DNA of 47,929 nt from Opitutaceae bacterium (GTDB lineage Bacteria; Verrucomicrobiota; Verrucomicrobiia; Opitutales; Opitutaceae), in assembly GCA_947474995.1 (NCBI GenBank), contig CANJNJ010000021.1, positions 1 to 47,929 on the forward strand, in the 5' to 3' direction. The position numbers were made by a program, and so were the translations under genes. Positions within the stretch are counted from its first letter, which is position 1. Each line of letters begins with the position of its first letter. Positions 46,632-47,929 of the stretch are shown one piece after another. Under the pieces are notes generated by a model. It was not told the DNA's origin. It did not search any database and saw only the letters and a list, made by a program, of their open reading frames with translations.

Positions 46632-47929
46632 ATGAGCGATCAATCGCAGCCCCAATCCGCCGTCCCTCCGGACGTCGCCCAAAAATATGACGAGGAACTC
46701 GTCAATCCGCCCCCGCCAAGGGAAGTCGACCCGATCGACAACGCCGAACTGAAAGCCGGCGCCGCTGAAAGAGCCAAACAACGTCCGTTCCTCCAAAAGA
46801 TCCTCGCCGTGTTCCAAAAGGAAAAGGGCGCGTATCGGGAACTGATCATCAATTCCGAACCGTTGGAGAAGCGCGTCGCGCTCCTCGTCGACGGTCGCCT
46901 CGAGAAATTCGAGATCGAGCGCGAGTCCGACAGCCGGATGGTCGGCGGCATCTACAAGGGCCGCATCAAGAATCTCGACCCGGGCCTCAAGGCCGCGTTC
47001 GTCGACATCGGCTACACCAAGAACGCGTTTCTCCATTACTGGGACATGCTCCCCGCCGCCGCCGACTCCTCCGTCGAGGTCGTGCGCGTCAACAAGAAGA
47101 AGAACGCCCCGGCGCGTCCCGCCGAGCCCACCGTCAAGGACATCCCCCAGCTCTATCCGCCCGGCAGCGACATCGTCATCCAGGTCACCAAAGGCCCGAT
47201 CGGCACCAAGGGCCCGCGCACGACGACCAACCTCTCCCTCCCCGGCCGCTACCTGATCCTCACGCCGTTCAGCGACGGCTGTGGCATCTCGCGCAAAATC
47301 GAGGACCCGGCCGAGCGCAAGCGGCTCAAGACGCTGATCAACGAGCTCACGCTCCCCGAGGGCGTTGGCGTCATCGTCCGCACTGCGGGCGAGGGCAAGA
47401 AGGCTCGGTATTTCGTCCGCGACCTCCACATCCTCCTGAAGACGTGGGAAGGCATCGTGGCCAAAATGCAGAACGATCGCTCGCCGTCGTGCCTCTACCA
47501 GGAGCCCGACGTCGTGGAGCGCACCGTCCGCGACTTCCTCACCGAGGAGGTCGACCGCGTCCTCATCGACAGCAAGGAAGACCACGAGCGCACCCAGAAG
47601 ATGGTCGCGCAGATTTCGAAACGTTCCGCCGGCAAGATCGCGCTCTACAAGGACAGCATCCCGATCTTCGAGCGCTTCAACATCGAGCGGCAGATCGAGC
47701 AGACCGGCCAGCGCAAGGTCCCGCTCCCGAGCGGCGGCGAAATCATCATCGACGAAACCGAGGCGCTCATCGCGGTCGACGTGAACACCGGCTCGCACCG
47801 GAACCGCGGCGGTGACGAAAAGAACGTCATCTATGCCGTGAATCTTGAAGCGGCCGCCGAAATCGCGCGCCAGATCCGCCTTCGCAATTTGGGCGGTCTG
47901 ATCATCATGGACTTCATCGACATGAAGGA
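46632..47929 (+). CDS. rng: RNase E/G family ribonuclease, 3' end outside window
   Basis: Partial, 432 codons visible. Start at 46632 ([20 protein letters not shown]). An N-terminal extension of about 60 residues precedes the RNase E/G catalytic region: [56 protein letters not shown] (S1 domain), [40 protein letters not shown] and the catalytic [17 protein letters not shown]. The visible end [13 protein letters not shown] carries the second metal-site Asp. It processes 5'-monophosphorylated RNA and rRNA precursors. The S1 domain is interrupted by a Lys/Pro-rich insert ([20 protein letters not shown]). Symbol by family; rne/cafA equally possible. Confidence 0.92.
   Translation, partial: MSDQSQPQSAVPPDVAQKYDEELVNPPPPREVDPIDNAELKAGAAERAKQRPFLQKILAVFQKEKGAYRELIINSEPLEKRVALLVDGRLEKFEIERESDSRMVGGIYKGRIKNLDPGLKAAFVDIGYTKNAFLHYWDMLPAAADSSVEVVRVNKKKNAPARPAEPTVKDIPQLYPPGSDIVIQVTKGPIGTKGPRTTTNLSLPGRYLILTPFSDGCGISRKIEDPAERKRLKTLINELTLPEGVGVIVRTAGEGKKARYFVRDLHILLKTWEGIVAKMQNDRSPSCLYQEPDVVERTVRDFLTEEVDRVLIDSKEDHERTQKMVAQISKRSAGKIALYKDSIPIFERFNIERQIEQTGQRKVPLPSGGEIIIDETEALIAVDVNTGSHRNRGGDEKNVIYAVNLEAAAEIARQIRLRNLGGLIIMDFIDMK

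Noticed and set aside
46535-46690. 51-codon frame with ATGA overlap to the rodA stop
   Set aside because: Arg/Pro-rich, no homology pattern, overlaps the RNase start out of frame; the overlap is probably chance.

Overview
The window looks like chromosome of a GC-rich Verrucomicrobiota bacterium, most likely of the Opitutaceae. Evidence: a TonB-dependent receptor carrying the ELSPFVVS-type element after its signal peptide, the paired DUF1552 and DUF1592-type cytochrome proteins, a CotH protein ending in the GFVIFGA...LIRAVGPTLG repeats that I associate with this phylum, and many small palindromic intergenic repeats. I see no tRNA, rRNA, CRISPR array or prophage.

Layout. 1-9114: an outer-membrane and secreted-protein region on the minus strand (partial glycoside-hydrolase-like protein, TonB receptor, DUF1552 and DUF1592 proteins), interrupted by a complete REP-associated tyrosine transposase (RAYT) unit bounded by a perfect 24-bp inverted repeat (4139-5161). 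9751-11634: a tight operon of two SPFH/prohibitin paralogues plus a tiny membrane protein, followed by a gene remnant and a SAM methyltransferase. 13907-19695: a CotH/lamin-tail surface protein, a sulfatase with C-terminal HEAT-like repeats, and a decayed hicBA toxin-antitoxin locus. 19841-27715: a catabolic block with glycerate kinase, a NamZ-type (DUF1343) lipoprotein, a LacI regulator, a sodium/solute symporter, a phosphomannose-isomerase-like protein and a 2-hydroxyacid dehydrogenase. 27929-34774: a Tat-type FMN hydroxy-acid oxidase, a LapA/glycosidase/lipoprotein operon, a second methyltransferase of the same general kind as the first, an exported metallo-hydrolase and a short TonB-C protein, with a group II intron domain V relic in between. 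35206-43362: a lipid-modification cluster (acyl desaturase; FAD oxidoreductase, DUF1365, CFA-synthase-like methyltransferase, DUF1475, DUF2062, DUF1295, second CFA-synthase-like methyltransferase). 43632-47929: a TPR protein, a VOC protein, RodA and the start of RNase E/G.

How the genes work together. The TonB receptor, sulfatase, glycosidase-like proteins, symporter and sugar-metabolism genes fit a polysaccharide- or peptidoglycan-scavenging life style. The lipid cluster, with several 4-nt ATGA/GTGA overlaps, looks like one pathway in which a desaturase makes an alkene, a SAM methyltransferase modifies it and a flavoenzyme changes its redox state. This is the most promising candidate for an undescribed function.

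The most unusual non-coding signal is the density of REP-like palindromes in several families. One family (GTAGCGCC stem, TCC triloop) occurs three times, and each time the TAG of its GTAG head is the stop codon of the neighbouring gene. The RAYT gene does the same with its own terminal repeat, which begins with the same GTAGCGCC.
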